Source: Streptomyces sp. BK208 (GTDB lineage: Bacteria > Actinomycetota > Actinomycetes > Streptomycetales > Streptomycetaceae). Taken from it: a DNA stretch of 64,000 nt. The DNA lies in assembly GCF_004364245.1 (NCBI RefSeq), contig NZ_SOAV01000002.1, positions 720,599 through 784,598 of the forward strand. The letters run 5' to 3'. A model generated the notes under the pieces. That model saw nothing but the letters and a program-made list of their open reading frames with translations. It was not told where the DNA came from and ran no database searches. This document shows positions 35,222 to 43,869 of this stretch, one piece after another (position 1 is the stretch's first letter; each line of letters opens with the position of its first letter). The position numbers and the translations under genes were made by a program.

Positions 35222-36625
35222 TCAGTGACCGGACCCGCGTTCCTCCCGTATGCGGGTGACCACGCCGGCCACGGTCTGCCGGACCGCCTCCGTCTCCGTC
35301 AGGAAGTGCCAGTAGTCGGGGTGCCGGCCCTCCAGCGTGGTGATCGCCCGTTCCAGCCGGGCCACGGCCTCGTCCAGGGGGCGCGCGTGACGGGAGTCGG
35401 GGGTGTTGCGGCCGGCCATGGCCAGGCGCTGGGCGTCGCGGATCGCGAAGCGGGTGCGTTCGATCTCCTGCTGCGGGTCCTTCTGTACGGCGTTGAGCCG
35501 GTGCAGCCGGTCGCCGGCCGCCGAGACGGCCTCGTCGGTCGCGTTCAGCAGCGCGCGCACCGTCGACAGCAGGGAGGTGGCGTCGGGCCAGCGCTGCTCG
35601 TCGCGGGCGGTCTGCGCCTCGGCCAGTTTCCGCTCGGCCTGCCGGACCGATTCGGCCGCCTGGTCCGGCACGTGCTGGAGGTCCTGCCAGCAGGCGGCGG
35701 TGAACCGGCGCCGCAACTCGCTCAGCACCGGCTCGACCTGCTCCGTGCGGGTGGTCAGGGCCTGGGCGCGGGTGCGCAGGGAGACCAGGCGGTGGGCGAT
35801 CTCCGCGGCACGCTCGGGCAGGCGCTCCGCCTCGGCGCGGACCGCTTCGGCCTCCCGGGTGACCCGTTCGGCGCGCTCCAGGGTCTGGGGCACGCCGTGC
35901 TGCCCCGCGCCCTGGTTCAGCCGGGTCAGCTCCGGGCCGAGGGCCGCGAGCCGGGTGGCGAGGTCGTTCGCCTCGAGACCGGAGCCGCGCGCGGCGTCCA
36001 GGGCGTTGGAGGCGGCGAGCAGGGCCTGCCGGGCCCGCTCGACGGCGGGGGCCAGCCGGGCGAGCTGGGTCTCGGCCTTGCCGAGCAGGGGGCCGAGGCC
36101 CTCGGCGAAGCGGTCCAGCTCCTGCTTGACCCGGCCCAGCTCGGTTCTGGCCGCGGTCAGTTCGGTGCGGGCACGGGAGGCGGCCGAGGCCTCCAGGTCG
36201 TCCCGGTCCAGGTCGTGGGCGTCGACGGCGCCGATGTACTGCCGGCTGACCTCGTCGATGCGCCGGCCGAGGGCCTCGAAGTCGGTGACCGCGCGCCGGG
36301 CGGCGGGGGAGGAGTCGACGGCCGCGATCGTCTCTATCGAGATCCGCAGATCCCGCTGCGCGGTGTCCAGCTCGTAGAAGGCGGCGGCAGCGTCGTCCTT
36401 CGCGGCCTGCGCCTCGGCCCGCTGGCTCTCGGCCCGCCCGCCGAACCAGCGCCGGGTACCGCCGCCGGCGAACGCGGCGGGCAGGGCGAGCACGGCGAGC
36501 AGCGGCAGACCCACGAGGGTGAGCGTGTCCCGGAGCGCCGCGCCGGACGGGCGGCGGGAGCGGCAGGGCGGGCGCCGGGCGCGCACCACCATCGGCGAGT
36601 ACGGCTGCGATGGCGTCGCCGTCAC
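35222..36625 (-). CDS. Membrane-anchored coiled-coil protein
   Basis: 467 aa. After a basic N-terminus one hydrophobic helix (TLTLVGLPLLAVLALPAAFAG, about residues 35-55) anchors it, and the rest is Ala/Glu/Arg-rich helical sequence with strong heptad character from about 70 to 400. No catalytic motif is visible. GTG at 36625 has GGGAGAG upstream. Similar streptomycete proteins are uncharacterised; a scaffold role at the membrane is inference. It ends close to the FmdB gene, same strand. Confidence 0.75.
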   Translation of the reverse strand: MTATPSQPYSPMVVRARRPPCRSRRPSGAALRDTLTLVGLPLLAVLALPAAFAGGGTRRWFGGRAESQRAEAQAAKDDAAAAFYELDTAQRDLRISIETIAAVDSSPAARRAVTDFEALGRRIDEVSRQYIGAVDAHDLDRDDLEASAASRARTELTAARTELGRVKQELDRFAEGLGPLLGKAETQLARLAPAVERARQALLAASNALDAARGSGLEANDLATRLAALGPELTRLNQGAGQHGVPQTLERAERVTREAEAVRAEAERLPERAAEIAHRLVSLRTRAQALTTRTEQVEPVLSELRRRFTAACWQDLQHVPDQAAESVRQAERKLAEAQTARDEQRWPDATSLLSTVRALLNATDEAVSAAGDRLHRLNAVQKDPQQEIERTRFAIRDAQRLAMAGRNTPDSRHARPLDEAVARLERAITTLEGRHPDYWHFLTETEAVRQTVAGVVTRIREERGSGH

Positions 36626-36696
36626 ATCACTCTCCCGTGTCGTCCGTCCTGCCCGGGTTCATTCTCCCACCCGTTAGGGACGAACACACGGGCCGG

Positions 36697-37467
36697 TCAG
36701 TTCGCGGTTCGGACCGTGATTCTGCCGTCACCGGACCGGGCGTCGACCAGGTGCGCGCTGGCGCCGTCCGTGGGCACGGACACGTCGACCGCGCCGTCCC
36801 CGGTGTCCGTCGTCACCTTGTACGTGGCCCGGGGCAGCGAAATCGTCACGGAGCCGTCGCCGGTGCGGGACTCCACCCGGTCCGGGACGGTACCGAGGTC
36901 CAGCCGCACCGAACCGTCGCCGGTGCGCGCCGTCACCCGCCGGGAGGAGACCGCGGCGCGGACGGAACCGTCTTCGGTGCGCAGCTCCAGCGGACCGGAG
37001 GAGTCGGTGACGTGCACGGAGCCGTCACCGGTACGGATGTGCAGCGCGTCCTCGAACCCGCTCGCCCGCACGCTGCCGTCGCCGTCCTTCACCTCGACGG
37101 CGACGCCCCGCGGCACCTCGATGCGGTGCTTGGCCGCGCAGTCGGCGACCACTCCGGAGCAGTGCATGCGCAGCACCAGCCGGTCATCGTTCATCCGCCA
37201 GGTCACCTCGGGTTCCGAGCCGACGGCGACCGACCCGGAGAACCACCGGGTGACCTCGATCTTTCCGGACGCGTGCGCGTCCGAGGCGACGATCTCCAGG
37301 GCGGAGTCGTCGGAGTCGACGGTGAGCGTACGGCCCTGGAGGGCGAAGGACCGGTGCTCGGGCTCCTTGTCGTCCGAGGCGGAGGCGCAGGCGCTCAGGC
37401 CCGCGACGAGAACGGCGGCGGCGCCGGCGGCGGCCAGCGCGCGGACGGGAACGGTACGGGCGGGCAT
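36697..37467 (-). CDS. DUF4097 beta-helix lipoprotein
   Basis: 256 aa. Lipobox LSAC at about residues 24-27 follows a hydrophobic signal. The body carries repeated GDGSV units (KDGDGSVRASGF, RTGDGSVHVTDS, RTEDGSVRAAV, RTGDGSVRLDL, RTGDGSVTISL, DTGDGAVDVSV), the DUF4097 adhesin-like right-handed beta solenoid. It should be lipid-anchored on the outer face. Located 71 bases downstream of nothing co-oriented except its own promoter region; the coiled-coil gene follows on the same strand. Function unknown. Confidence 0.85.
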   Translation of the reverse strand: MPARTVPVRALAAAGAAAVLVAGLSACASASDDKEPEHRSFALQGRTLTVDSDDSALEIVASDAHASGKIEVTRWFSGSVAVGSEPEVTWRMNDDRLVLRMHCSGVVADCAAKHRIEVPRGVAVEVKDGDGSVRASGFEDALHIRTGDGSVHVTDSSGPLELRTEDGSVRAAVSSRRVTARTGDGSVRLDLGTVPDRVESRTGDGSVTISLPRATYKVTTDTGDGAVDVSVPTDGASAHLVDARSGDGRITVRTAN

Positions 37468-37688
37468 GGCGGTCTCCCCCTGGAACGACGACGAGGTGCC
37501 CCCGGGGCCGGCGCGGTGGCGCGGACCCGGGTCGGCGAGGCTCTACGACCGTACGGAGCACGGGAGCGGCGCGGGATCCGGACGGCTACCGGATCGAGGG
37601 TGGGGTTAACCCCCGCCCACCACCCCGGCACGGCGCGAACTCGGGTGCCGTGCCGCGCCGCGGGCCATGTAGGCTGTCGACTCGTCCT

Positions 37689-37763
<75 letters not shown>

Positions 37764-37784
37764 GGACCGGCGCCGTCGTCGGTG

Positions 37785-37821
37785 CGAAAGGCCCCCGGAG
37801 ATCTCCTCCGGGGGCCTTTCG
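37785..37821. terminator. Terminator between tRNA-Val and the convergent small gene
   Basis: CGAAAGGCCCCCGGAG (37785-37800) pairs with CTCCGGGGGCCTTTCG (37806-37821) around a 5-base loop; the flanking A and T runs let it work in both directions. Confidence 0.85.
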
Positions 37822-37838
37822 CGTGCGGCCGCCCGGTC

Positions 37839-38195
37839 TCAGTCGTCCTCGGGCGGGGTCCGGGGGAGCGGGGCCTCGTGGGCGTGCTTCAGCTCCGACC
37901 GTGCGCTCACCCGGTCCGAGCCGGTCACCTCCGACCAGTACCTATGGGTGCTGACGAACACGGCCAGCTCGCGCTCGCGCTGCCGCAGCTTCTCGACCTC
38001 GGCCTGCTCGTCCGCGGACCAGCCGGGGGAGGCCGGGCGCTCGATCCTGCGCCAGCCGTTGTCGTCGCTGAAGCCGTCGAGGGGCTCGACGGACCAGGGG
38101 AGTCTCTTCAGCAGGGCCGACAGCTCGGCCCGGACCTGATGCAGTTCCTCCTGGCCGGCGAGGAGGTCACTGGGGAAATCATAGGTCGTAGCCAC
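37839..38195 (-). CDS. Hypothetical actinobacterial protein, probably leaderless
   Basis: 118 aa, not recognised. It has charged helical stretches (AGQEELHQVRAELSALLKRL and ADEQAEVEKLRQRERELAVFV) around WSVEPLDGF and RYWSEV, and no membrane segment. The GTG start at 38195 has no ribosome site. TATCAT lies six bases upstream, as expected for a leaderless message. Codon use is normal for the window. Confidence 0.7.
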   Translation of the reverse strand: MATTYDFPSDLLAGQEELHQVRAELSALLKRLPWSVEPLDGFSDDNGWRRIERPASPGWSADEQAEVEKLRQRERELAVFVSTHRYWSEVTGSDRVSARSELKHAHEAPLPRTPPEDD

Positions 38196-38310
38196 GATCC
38201 AATGATACGCCTGTTCGATTTTGAGGCGCGCGTTCCCTTCGGGGGTTCACGCGAAAGTGTGGTCCGCGGGCCGGGGCCGACTGTCAGACCCCTGGCCTAC
38301 CGTGAAAGAC

Positions 38311-38853
38311 ATGGCGGATACGGCTGGCGTGGCGGAGCGGACCGGAGCGGGTGGGGAGCGGGTCAGCCTGGTCCCCTGGGCGGAGGGGGACCTGTGGCTG
38401 CTGCGCAGGATCAACAGCCCGGAGATGACCGCGCACCTGGGCGGACCGGAGACCGAGGAGGGGCTCCTGGCCCGGCACCGGCGGTACGTGGAGTTGACGC
38501 CGGGCCGGATGTTCCGGGTGGTCCTGGCGGACGGCGGCGAGACCGTCGGCTCCGTGGGGTACTGGCAGCGGACCTGGCGGGACTCCGAGGTCTGGGAGAC
38601 CGGATGGAGCGTGCTGCCGGAGTTCCAGGGGCGGGGCCTCGCCGTGCGGGCGGCCCGTGCCGTCCGGGAGGCGGCCCGTTCGGCCGGATCCCACCGGTAT
38701 CTGCACGCGTTCCCCGAGGTTGGCCACATCGCGTCCAACGCGGTCTGCCGGGGGGCCGGTTTCGTGCTCCTCGGGCAGGTCGGCTTCGAGTATCCGAAGG
38801 GTCACCGGATCACGTCGAACGACTGGTACGTGGACCTGGAGAGGGGAGACTGA
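38311..38853 (+). CDS. GNAT acetyltransferase (RimJ/RimL-like)
   Basis: 180 aa. SVLPEFQGRGLAVRAARAVREAAR is the acetyl-CoA binding loop and VGHIASNAVCRGAGFVLLG the C-terminal strand pair of the Acetyltransf_3 type. Start ATG 38311 (MADTAG), with a TACCGT box upstream and weak ribosome site, again compatible with a leaderless mRNA. The DUF2277 gene begins four bases after its stop, so they form an operon. Acceptor substrate unknown. Confidence 0.85.
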   Translation: MADTAGVAERTGAGGERVSLVPWAEGDLWLLRRINSPEMTAHLGGPETEEGLLARHRRYVELTPGRMFRVVLADGGETVGSVGYWQRTWRDSEVWETGWSVLPEFQGRGLAVRAARAVREAARSAGSHRYLHAFPEVGHIASNAVCRGAGFVLLGQVGFEYPKGHRITSNDWYVDLERGD

Positions 38854-38857
38854 CGTC

Positions 38858-39091
38858 ATGTGCCGCAGCATCAAGACCCTGCGTCCGCCCGTGCTGGCGG
38901 AGGAGGCCACCGAGGACGAGATCAGGGCCGCCGCCCTTCAGTACGTCCGCAAGGTCTCCGGTTTCCGCGCGCCCGCCGCGCACAACCAGGAGGTCTTCGA
39001 CCGCGCCGTCGAGGCCGTCACCGAGGCCACGGCCGAGTTGCTGGCCGGCCTGGAGGTGCGGGGCGGCGCCGGCGCCCGGCGAGCCTCCTGA
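38858..39091 (+). CDS. DUF2277 family protein
   Basis: 77 aa. MCRSIKTLRPPVLAEEATEDEIRAAALQYVRKVSGFRAPAAHN is the conserved DUF2277 block, found widely in bacteria and without known function. ATG at 38858 with GAGGGGAG upstream inside the preceding GNAT gene's end. The C-terminal Gly/Arg tail is variable. Confidence 0.85.
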   Translation: MCRSIKTLRPPVLAEEATEDEIRAAALQYVRKVSGFRAPAAHNQEVFDRAVEAVTEATAELLAGLEVRGGAGARRAS

Positions 39092-39122
39092 CGCCGTCCG
39101 GCGATGCGGCCGGCGGCCGTGC

Positions 39123-39149
39123 CGTCCGGCGGTGCGACGCCGCCGGACG
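39123..39149. terminator. Hairpin within a repeated GC-rich spacer
   Basis: CGTCCGGCGG pairs with CCGCCGGACG around a 7-base loop, 32 bases after the DUF2277 stop. The motif GGCGGTGCGAC recurs three times between 39130 and 39182, giving nested alternative hairpins between two convergent genes. Confidence 0.6.
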
Positions 39150-39332
39150 GGCGGTGCGACGCCGCCGTCGGGCGGTGCGACCCCGCCGTCGGACGAGCGG
39201 CCGTGCCGTCCGAGTTCGAGGAACGCCCGTGCCGTCCGCCGCCCCGGAGCGTGCGTGCCGTCCGGCCCACAGCCCGGCGGCCGCGGCGCAGGACGGGGCA
39301 GGCGTCAGGACGCCCCGGGTCGGGGCGGGTCG

Positions 39333-39968
39333 TCAGGATGCCTCGGTGGTACGGGGCTGGCGGCGCATCAGGAACGCCGCCCCCGCCCCCGCCCCGAACA
39401 GCGCCACCAGCGACACGCCCGTCGCCAGCCAGGTCGCGCCCAGCCACTGGCCGCCGAAGTAGCCGAGGGCCACGCTGTAGACGGCCCAGGCGAGCCCGGC
39501 GAGCGCCGACCACGGGAGGAACTCCCGGACCCGGCGGTGCGCCGCGCCCGCGACCAGCGAGACGACCGAGCGGCCGGCCGGGGCGAAGCGGGCCAGCACG
39601 ACGAGGGCGCCGCCGCCGCGGGCCAGGGCGCCGCCGAGACGTTCCTGCGCGGTGGTCAGCCGTCGGGAACGGGCGATCGCGCGGTCGAGGCGCTCCCCGC
39701 CGCGCCAGGCGAGGCGGTACACGGCCAGGTCGCCCATGACCGAGGCGGTCGCCGCGCAGAGCGTCAGGACGAGGATGTCGGGGACGTCCTGCGGAACCCG
39801 CCCGGCCGCCGCCGCTCCCGACCCCGCGGCCGCCGTCGCCGCCGCGATCACCAGGACACCGCTCGGCAGCACCGGCAGGAAGATGTCGAGGAGCACCGAG
39901 ACGGCCACCAACGCGTAGATCCACGGGCTGCTGACCAGCGAACCGATACTTCCTAGACTCTCGACCAC
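39333..39968 (-). CDS. DedA-family membrane protein, second copy
   Basis: 211 aa with about five hydrophobic segments. SVLLDIFLPVLPSGVLVIAAATA and VLARFAPAGRSVVSLVAGAAHRRVREFLPWSALAGLAWAVYSVALGYFGG match the DedA pattern, though more diverged than the copy at 32 kb. Tandem GTGs at 39971 and 39968 follow CGGGGAG; the second has the better spacing. Likely a lipid-handling or ion-homeostasis membrane protein by family. Confidence 0.8.
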   Translation of the reverse strand: MVESLGSIGSLVSSPWIYALVAVSVLLDIFLPVLPSGVLVIAAATAAAGSGAAAAGRVPQDVPDILVLTLCAATASVMGDLAVYRLAWRGGERLDRAIARSRRLTTAQERLGGALARGGGALVVLARFAPAGRSVVSLVAGAAHRRVREFLPWSALAGLAWAVYSVALGYFGGQWLGATWLATGVSLVALFGAGAGAAFLMRRQPRTTEAS

Positions 39969-40198
39969 CACAACTCCCCGATACGCCCCCGTGGGCCGGG
40001 CCTTGCCGCGAGACGCGGGGACGGCAGGAGCGGCCGATGACAGCCATACAGCGTACGCCGGGGGTGTGACAGAGGGTTCACAGGGGGCTTGTCGGATCGA
40101 CGCGGGACGTTCACACGGAGGTGCCCGCCCGGCCTCCGACACGCGACAGCGGCGCCCCCGCGTCCGGGAGGGCACCGCTGCGGGCGGGAGGAGGCGGG

Positions 40199-40660
40199 TC
40201 AGGCCGCGACCGGTGTCTGCGGCTCCGGGGCGGACTGCCCCCGCTGCGAGGTGCGCCGGGCGAGCAGGCGGTCCGCGCCGAAGGCGCCGGAACCGGTGAC
40301 GGCGAGCAGCAGGAAGGCCCAGCAGAACATGACGGGGGTCTCGCCGCCGTTCTCCATCGGCCACAGGGCGTTCGGCTGGTGGACCTTGAAGTACGCGTAG
40401 GCCATGGAGCCGGAGCAGATCAGCGCGGCCGGGCGGGTGCCGAGGCCCAGCAGGACGAGGCCGCCGCCGACCAGCTGGATCACAGCCGCGTACCAGCCCG
40501 GCCAGGTGCCCGCGTCGATCGTGCCGCCCGTTCCCGCGGCGCCGCCGAGGACGCCGAACAGGGATGCGGCGCCGTGGCAGACGAAAAGCAGGCTGAAGAC
40601 GATGCGGAACAGGCCGAGTACGTACGGCTGTGCGTCGGTGCCGTTGGGGCGTATGGGCAT
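40199..40660 (-). CDS. DoxX-family membrane protein
   Basis: 153 aa, four predicted helices. LGLFRIVFSLLFVCHGAASLFG, VIQLVGGGLVLLGLGTRPAALICSGSMAYAYF and PVMFCWAFLLLAVTGSGAF are the DoxX core. ATG 40660 has AAGGAGC eight bases upstream. DoxX proteins are linked to redox stress at the membrane. A perfect 14-base palindrome overlaps its predicted promoter, so it is probably repressor-controlled. Confidence 0.88.
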   Translation of the reverse strand: MPIRPNGTDAQPYVLGLFRIVFSLLFVCHGAASLFGVLGGAAGTGGTIDAGTWPGWYAAVIQLVGGGLVLLGLGTRPAALICSGSMAYAYFKVHQPNALWPMENGGETPVMFCWAFLLLAVTGSGAFGADRLLARRTSQRGQSAPEPQTPVAA

Positions 40661-40730
40661 GCGGGTGCTCCTTCGGTCGGCCGGCCGCGAAGGGGCCGGT
40701 GGGGGGACGGAACCGAGTGGGCTGCCCACG

Positions 40731-40744
40731 TTAGGTGCACCTAA
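40731..40744 (-). promoter_or_regulatory. Palindromic operator at the doxX-like promoter
   Basis: TTAGGTGCACCTAA is a perfect 14-base palindrome. On the minus strand it lies between TTGCAA and TAACGT (18-base spacing), overlapping the putative -10. The layout is that of a repressor site, for example MarR or HxlR type. No regulator gene is adjacent. Confidence 0.6.
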
Positions 40745-40923
40745 TCAGTGCTTGCAAGTTCAACATTTCGCCATAGCGTGACGTGCAGTCACCGGCGTCT
40801 CTCCGCCACCGAGCCAGGTGGGAGCGCTCCCACACCCGCAGAGCGGTCTTCGGACGTGTCTCGTTTCCTACCCTCGCCCCTTGCGCCCCAAGCCCGTGCC
40901 GCCCGCACGGGCGGGAGCCCGCG

Positions 40924-42558
40924 CTACGCGAGCTCCCGGTCCGTGATCGTCCGCAGTGCGGTCGCCCCGGCGCGGTCCGCCCGGGCCTGTTCCAGGCGCA
41001 GCCGCGCCGACCGGCCCCGGAAGGTCAGCGTCATGATCTGGTTGCCGAACCAGGGGCCGCCGGTCCTGCGCCAGCTCACCGACGGCGGCGCGCAGCGTCC
41101 GTGCCGGGCGATGCGCCGGCCGAGGGCCCGTGCCAAGGCGCTCCAGCCGAAGCGGAATCCGATGCGCATCGAGAGCGGCACGGAGTTGTGGACGGGTGAG
41201 CAGGTCAGCTGGGCCACCCGCGCGTCGGGCGCACGCCCGGGCCAGGACGGCTCGGCGATGTAGGCGTGGTGCACGTCGCCGGACAGCACGCTCACCGTCG
41301 CGGGCGCCTCCGGTCCCGTACCGGCCTCGGCGATCAGGTCGCCGAGCGCGTCGAAGGACGACGGGAAGGCGGCCCAGTGCTCCAGGTCGGCCCCGCGCCG
41401 GATCCGTTCCCCGCGCTCGGCCCAGCGCTCGCCGCGCTCGCCGCCGCACATCGCGGCGTTCCACGCCTCCACGTCGTGCACCAGGTGGGGCAGCAGCCAG
41501 GGCAGGGAGGTGCCGATCAGCAGGTGGTCGTACGAGCCCCGCCCGTCCAGGATCTGCTCGCGCACCCAGGCGGCTTCCTCGGGGTCGAGCATCGAGCGGC
41601 GGTCCTCCGCCAGGACGCGGGCCGCGCGGGAGTCCACCATCAGCAGCCGGGTGCGGCCGAAGTCGCGCCGGTAGCTCCAGCGGACGGAGGCCGCGTCGGC
41701 GTCGGCCCGGGCGGCGAACGCGCGCAGGGCGGCGGTGCCGTCGGGGGCCTCGCGGACGGCCGCGTACAGCGGGTCGGCGGCCAGTTCGGCCGGGGAGAGG
41801 TTGCCCAGCTGCTGGTACACCCAGTACGACATGAGCCCGCTCAGCAGCCGCTCCTGCCACCAGTCGGTGGCCCGCATGTCGGTGAGCCAGGCGGCGGAGG
41901 TGTTCCAGTCGTCGATGACGTCGTGGTCGTCGAAGATCATGCAACTGGGCACGGTGGACAGCAGCCAGCGCACCTCCGGGTCGAGCCAGGACTCGAAGTA
42001 GAGGCGGGTGTACTCCTCGTAGTCGGCGACCTGGTCGCCGGGCGGCCGGTCCAGGTCGCGGCGGTCGCCGATCCAGCGGCGGGTGGCGTCGGACACCTCG
42101 TCGGCGTACACCTGGTCGCCGAGCAGCAGCAGGACGTCGGGGCGGGCGCCCCCGGGGTCGGCCGCCATCCGGGCGGCCAGGGTGTCCAGGGCGTCCGGGC
42201 CCACCGGGTCCTTGCCGCCGGCCGGCGGCGCGGCCCAGCGGCAGGAGCCGAAGGCGACGTGCAGGCCGTCGTCGTCGGTGGGCGTGGAGATCACCGAGGG
42301 CGGGAAGGGCGAGTCGGGGGGCGGCCACACGCCCGCACCGTCGAGGAGCACCTCGTACGGCGTCGACGTGCCGGGGGTCAGGCCCTCGACCGGGACCAGG
42401 GCGTAGTGGTGACCGGCCACGAGGAAGGTGCCGGCCGTGCCCCGCGCCCCGTCGGCGCAGCGCACCTCGGCGGTGCAGGGGCCGCTCGTCTCGACCCAGA
42501 CCGTCGCGCACGAACCGTCGGTGTACCTCAGCAGTGGGCCCAGGCGCAGTCCCGCCAT
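40924..42558 (-). CDS. PhoD-like alkaline phosphatase/phosphodiesterase
   Basis: 544 aa. An N-terminal beta domain (LLRYTDGSCATVWVETSGPC) precedes the metallophosphatase core: HVAFGSCRWA, VLLLLGDQVYADE, MIFDDHDVIDDWN, and SGDVHHAYIAE with the metal-binding His residues. There is no signal peptide or Tat motif, so unlike classical PhoD it is probably cytoplasmic. ATG 42558 follows GGAGAGG. A long hairpin lies just upstream in its leader. Substrate unknown. Confidence 0.87.
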   Translation of the reverse strand: MAGLRLGPLLRYTDGSCATVWVETSGPCTAEVRCADGARGTAGTFLVAGHHYALVPVEGLTPGTSTPYEVLLDGAGVWPPPDSPFPPSVISTPTDDDGLHVAFGSCRWAAPPAGGKDPVGPDALDTLAARMAADPGGARPDVLLLLGDQVYADEVSDATRRWIGDRRDLDRPPGDQVADYEEYTRLYFESWLDPEVRWLLSTVPSCMIFDDHDVIDDWNTSAAWLTDMRATDWWQERLLSGLMSYWVYQQLGNLSPAELAADPLYAAVREAPDGTAALRAFAARADADAASVRWSYRRDFGRTRLLMVDSRAARVLAEDRRSMLDPEEAAWVREQILDGRGSYDHLLIGTSLPWLLPHLVHDVEAWNAAMCGGERGERWAERGERIRRGADLEHWAAFPSSFDALGDLIAEAGTGPEAPATVSVLSGDVHHAYIAEPSWPGRAPDARVAQLTCSPVHNSVPLSMRIGFRFGWSALARALGRRIARHGRCAPPSVSWRRTGGPWFGNQIMTLTFRGRSARLRLEQARADRAGATALRTITDRELA

Positions 42559-42570
42559 GATGATCCTCTC

Positions 42571-42603
42571 CTTCGTCGCCCCGTACGGTACGGGGCGACG
42601 AAG
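42571..42603 (-). terminator. Large hairpin between the HNH nuclease and PhoD-like genes
   Basis: Two 16-base arms around a single base (42587) form a near-perfect palindrome 12 bases upstream of the PhoD-like start and 45 bases past the HNH gene's stop. It can be a terminator or an attenuator that also hides the ribosome site. Confidence 0.6.
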
Positions 42604-42647
42604 GCCGGTGGGAGGGTCCGCGCCGAACGGACGGCGGACGGGGGGCG

Positions 42648-43292
42648 TCAGCAGTTCGCGAGGTAGCCCTGCAGGGCGGACTTCTCCGCCGAGTCGACCG
42701 AGAGGTCGTAGTAGTACTTCACCTGCACCCAGGCCCGCACGTAGGTGCAGCGGTAGGCGCTGCGCGAGGGCATCCAGGTGGCCGGGTCCTGGTCGCCCTT
42801 GGCCTGGTTGACGTTGTCGGTGACCGCGATGAGCTGGGGCCGGGTCAGGTCGTTGGCGAAGGACTGCCGGCGCGAGGTGGTCCAGGCGTCGGCGCCGGAG
42901 TCCCACGCCTCGGCGAGCGGCACGACGTGGTCGATGTCGACGTCGCCGGAGGCGGACCAGGTGGCGCCGTCGTAGGGGGAGTACCAGCTGCCGCTGGTGG
43001 CGGCGCAGGAGGAGTCGGTGACGACGCCGGTGCCGTCGCGCTTGAGGATCGTCTCGCGGGTGTTGCAGGTGCCGGACTGGGTGATCCAGTGCGGGAAGAG
43101 GTCGCGGTCGTAACCGGTGCGGTCCTCGGTGGCCACGGTGAGGGAGGCGAGGTAGGTGCGGGCGGTGGCGGCGCTGACCGGGGTGGGGAGGGCGGCGGAG
43201 GCGGCCGGGCCGTTGAGGAGCCCGGCGGAGGCTATGAGCCCGGTGAACGCGGCGAGGAAACCGAGCCGTCGACGCGCGTAGAACTTCGGCAT
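42648..43292 (-). CDS. Secreted HNH-family (DUF1524) nuclease
   Basis: 214 aa. The Sec signal peptide has RRR, a hydrophobic stretch and ASA/ALP cleavage near residue 34. The DUF1524/HNH core is GDVDIDHVVPLAEAWDSG with His122, followed by FANDLTRPQLIAVTDNVNQAKGD and a C-terminal Cys that could pair with an earlier one. Streptomycetes secrete many such proteins as extracellular nucleases. ATG 43292 has AGGGAG upstream. Confidence 0.88.
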   Translation of the reverse strand: MPKFYARRRLGFLAAFTGLIASAGLLNGPAASAALPTPVSAATARTYLASLTVATEDRTGYDRDLFPHWITQSGTCNTRETILKRDGTGVVTDSSCAATSGSWYSPYDGATWSASGDVDIDHVVPLAEAWDSGADAWTTSRRQSFANDLTRPQLIAVTDNVNQAKGDQDPATWMPSRSAYRCTYVRAWVQVKYYYDLSVDSAEKSALQGYLANC

Positions 43293-43610
43293 GCGAACTC
43301 CCTTGGAGTGTGGGGGTGTTGGGACGCGGGCAGGGGAATGCTCGCGACGCCGCATGGCGCACAGGTGTGCGGTCGGTAAGAAGCTAGTGACATGTGCATG
43401 GCCCGTCTAGGAGTGCGACGAGACTCGTGACAGGGGGTGTGACGGGTCCGGCCTGGGCGGGCGAGGCCCGGCGGGAGCCCGCCCGGGGTCCTCGGGGCCG
43501 GCGGGGGCCCGGCCCGGGGGCATTGGGGGTCGGCCGGGGCCCGGCCGGTCGTCCTCGGGGGCCGGCGGGGGCCCGTGGGACTTTCGGCCCTCGGTCCCGT
43601 CCGCGGGCTC
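43293..43610. repeat. Intergenic GC-rich repeats upstream of the riboswitch
   Basis: No gene seen. Between about 43485 and 43580 the block GTCCTCGGGG(G)CCGGCGGGGG occurs twice with further GGGGCCCGG variants, able to form strong alternative hairpins. Confidence 0.55.
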
Positions 43611-43613
43611 GCG

Positions 43614-43619
43614 TACTAT
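43614..43619 (+). promoter_or_regulatory. -10 box of the riboswitch transcript
   Basis: TACTAT lies about 12 bases ahead of the conserved riboswitch core, placing the transcript start near 43626. No clear -35 is visible. Confidence 0.55.
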
Positions 43620-43625
43620 GGACGG

Positions 43626-43750
43626 CGCAGAAGGGGAGTAGCTCTTCGCCGGACCGTCGACATACTGCTCAGCCCGCTGAGCCGGCGCCCGGAGGCAGGT
43701 CTCGCACCGCGAGGCCGGCCAGCGAGACCTTCGGCAAGCAGTGCACGCCC
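43626..43750 (+). promoter_or_regulatory. yybP-ykoY (manganese) riboswitch
   Basis: The conserved core elements are readable: AAGGGGAGTAGC at 43631-43642 with the GTCGACATAC segment after it, and AGCGAGACCTTCGGCAAGC at 43721-43739, the L1 and L3 strands of the yybP-ykoY aptamer that bind Mn2+. It lies about 120 bases upstream of a GDT1/TMEM165 transporter, the commonest partner. Downstream GC-rich segments near 43838-43860 could be the expression platform. Confidence 0.88.
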
Positions 43751-43869
43751 GTGCCGTACGGCAGGGGTGGATCCGTGTGCTGCCGTGCCGAGGTGTCTCG
43801 CGTCGCGGACGTCGTGAAGTCCCGCGAACCAGCACTCTCGGTGGGGTGGCCCCGACCGATTGAGGAACC

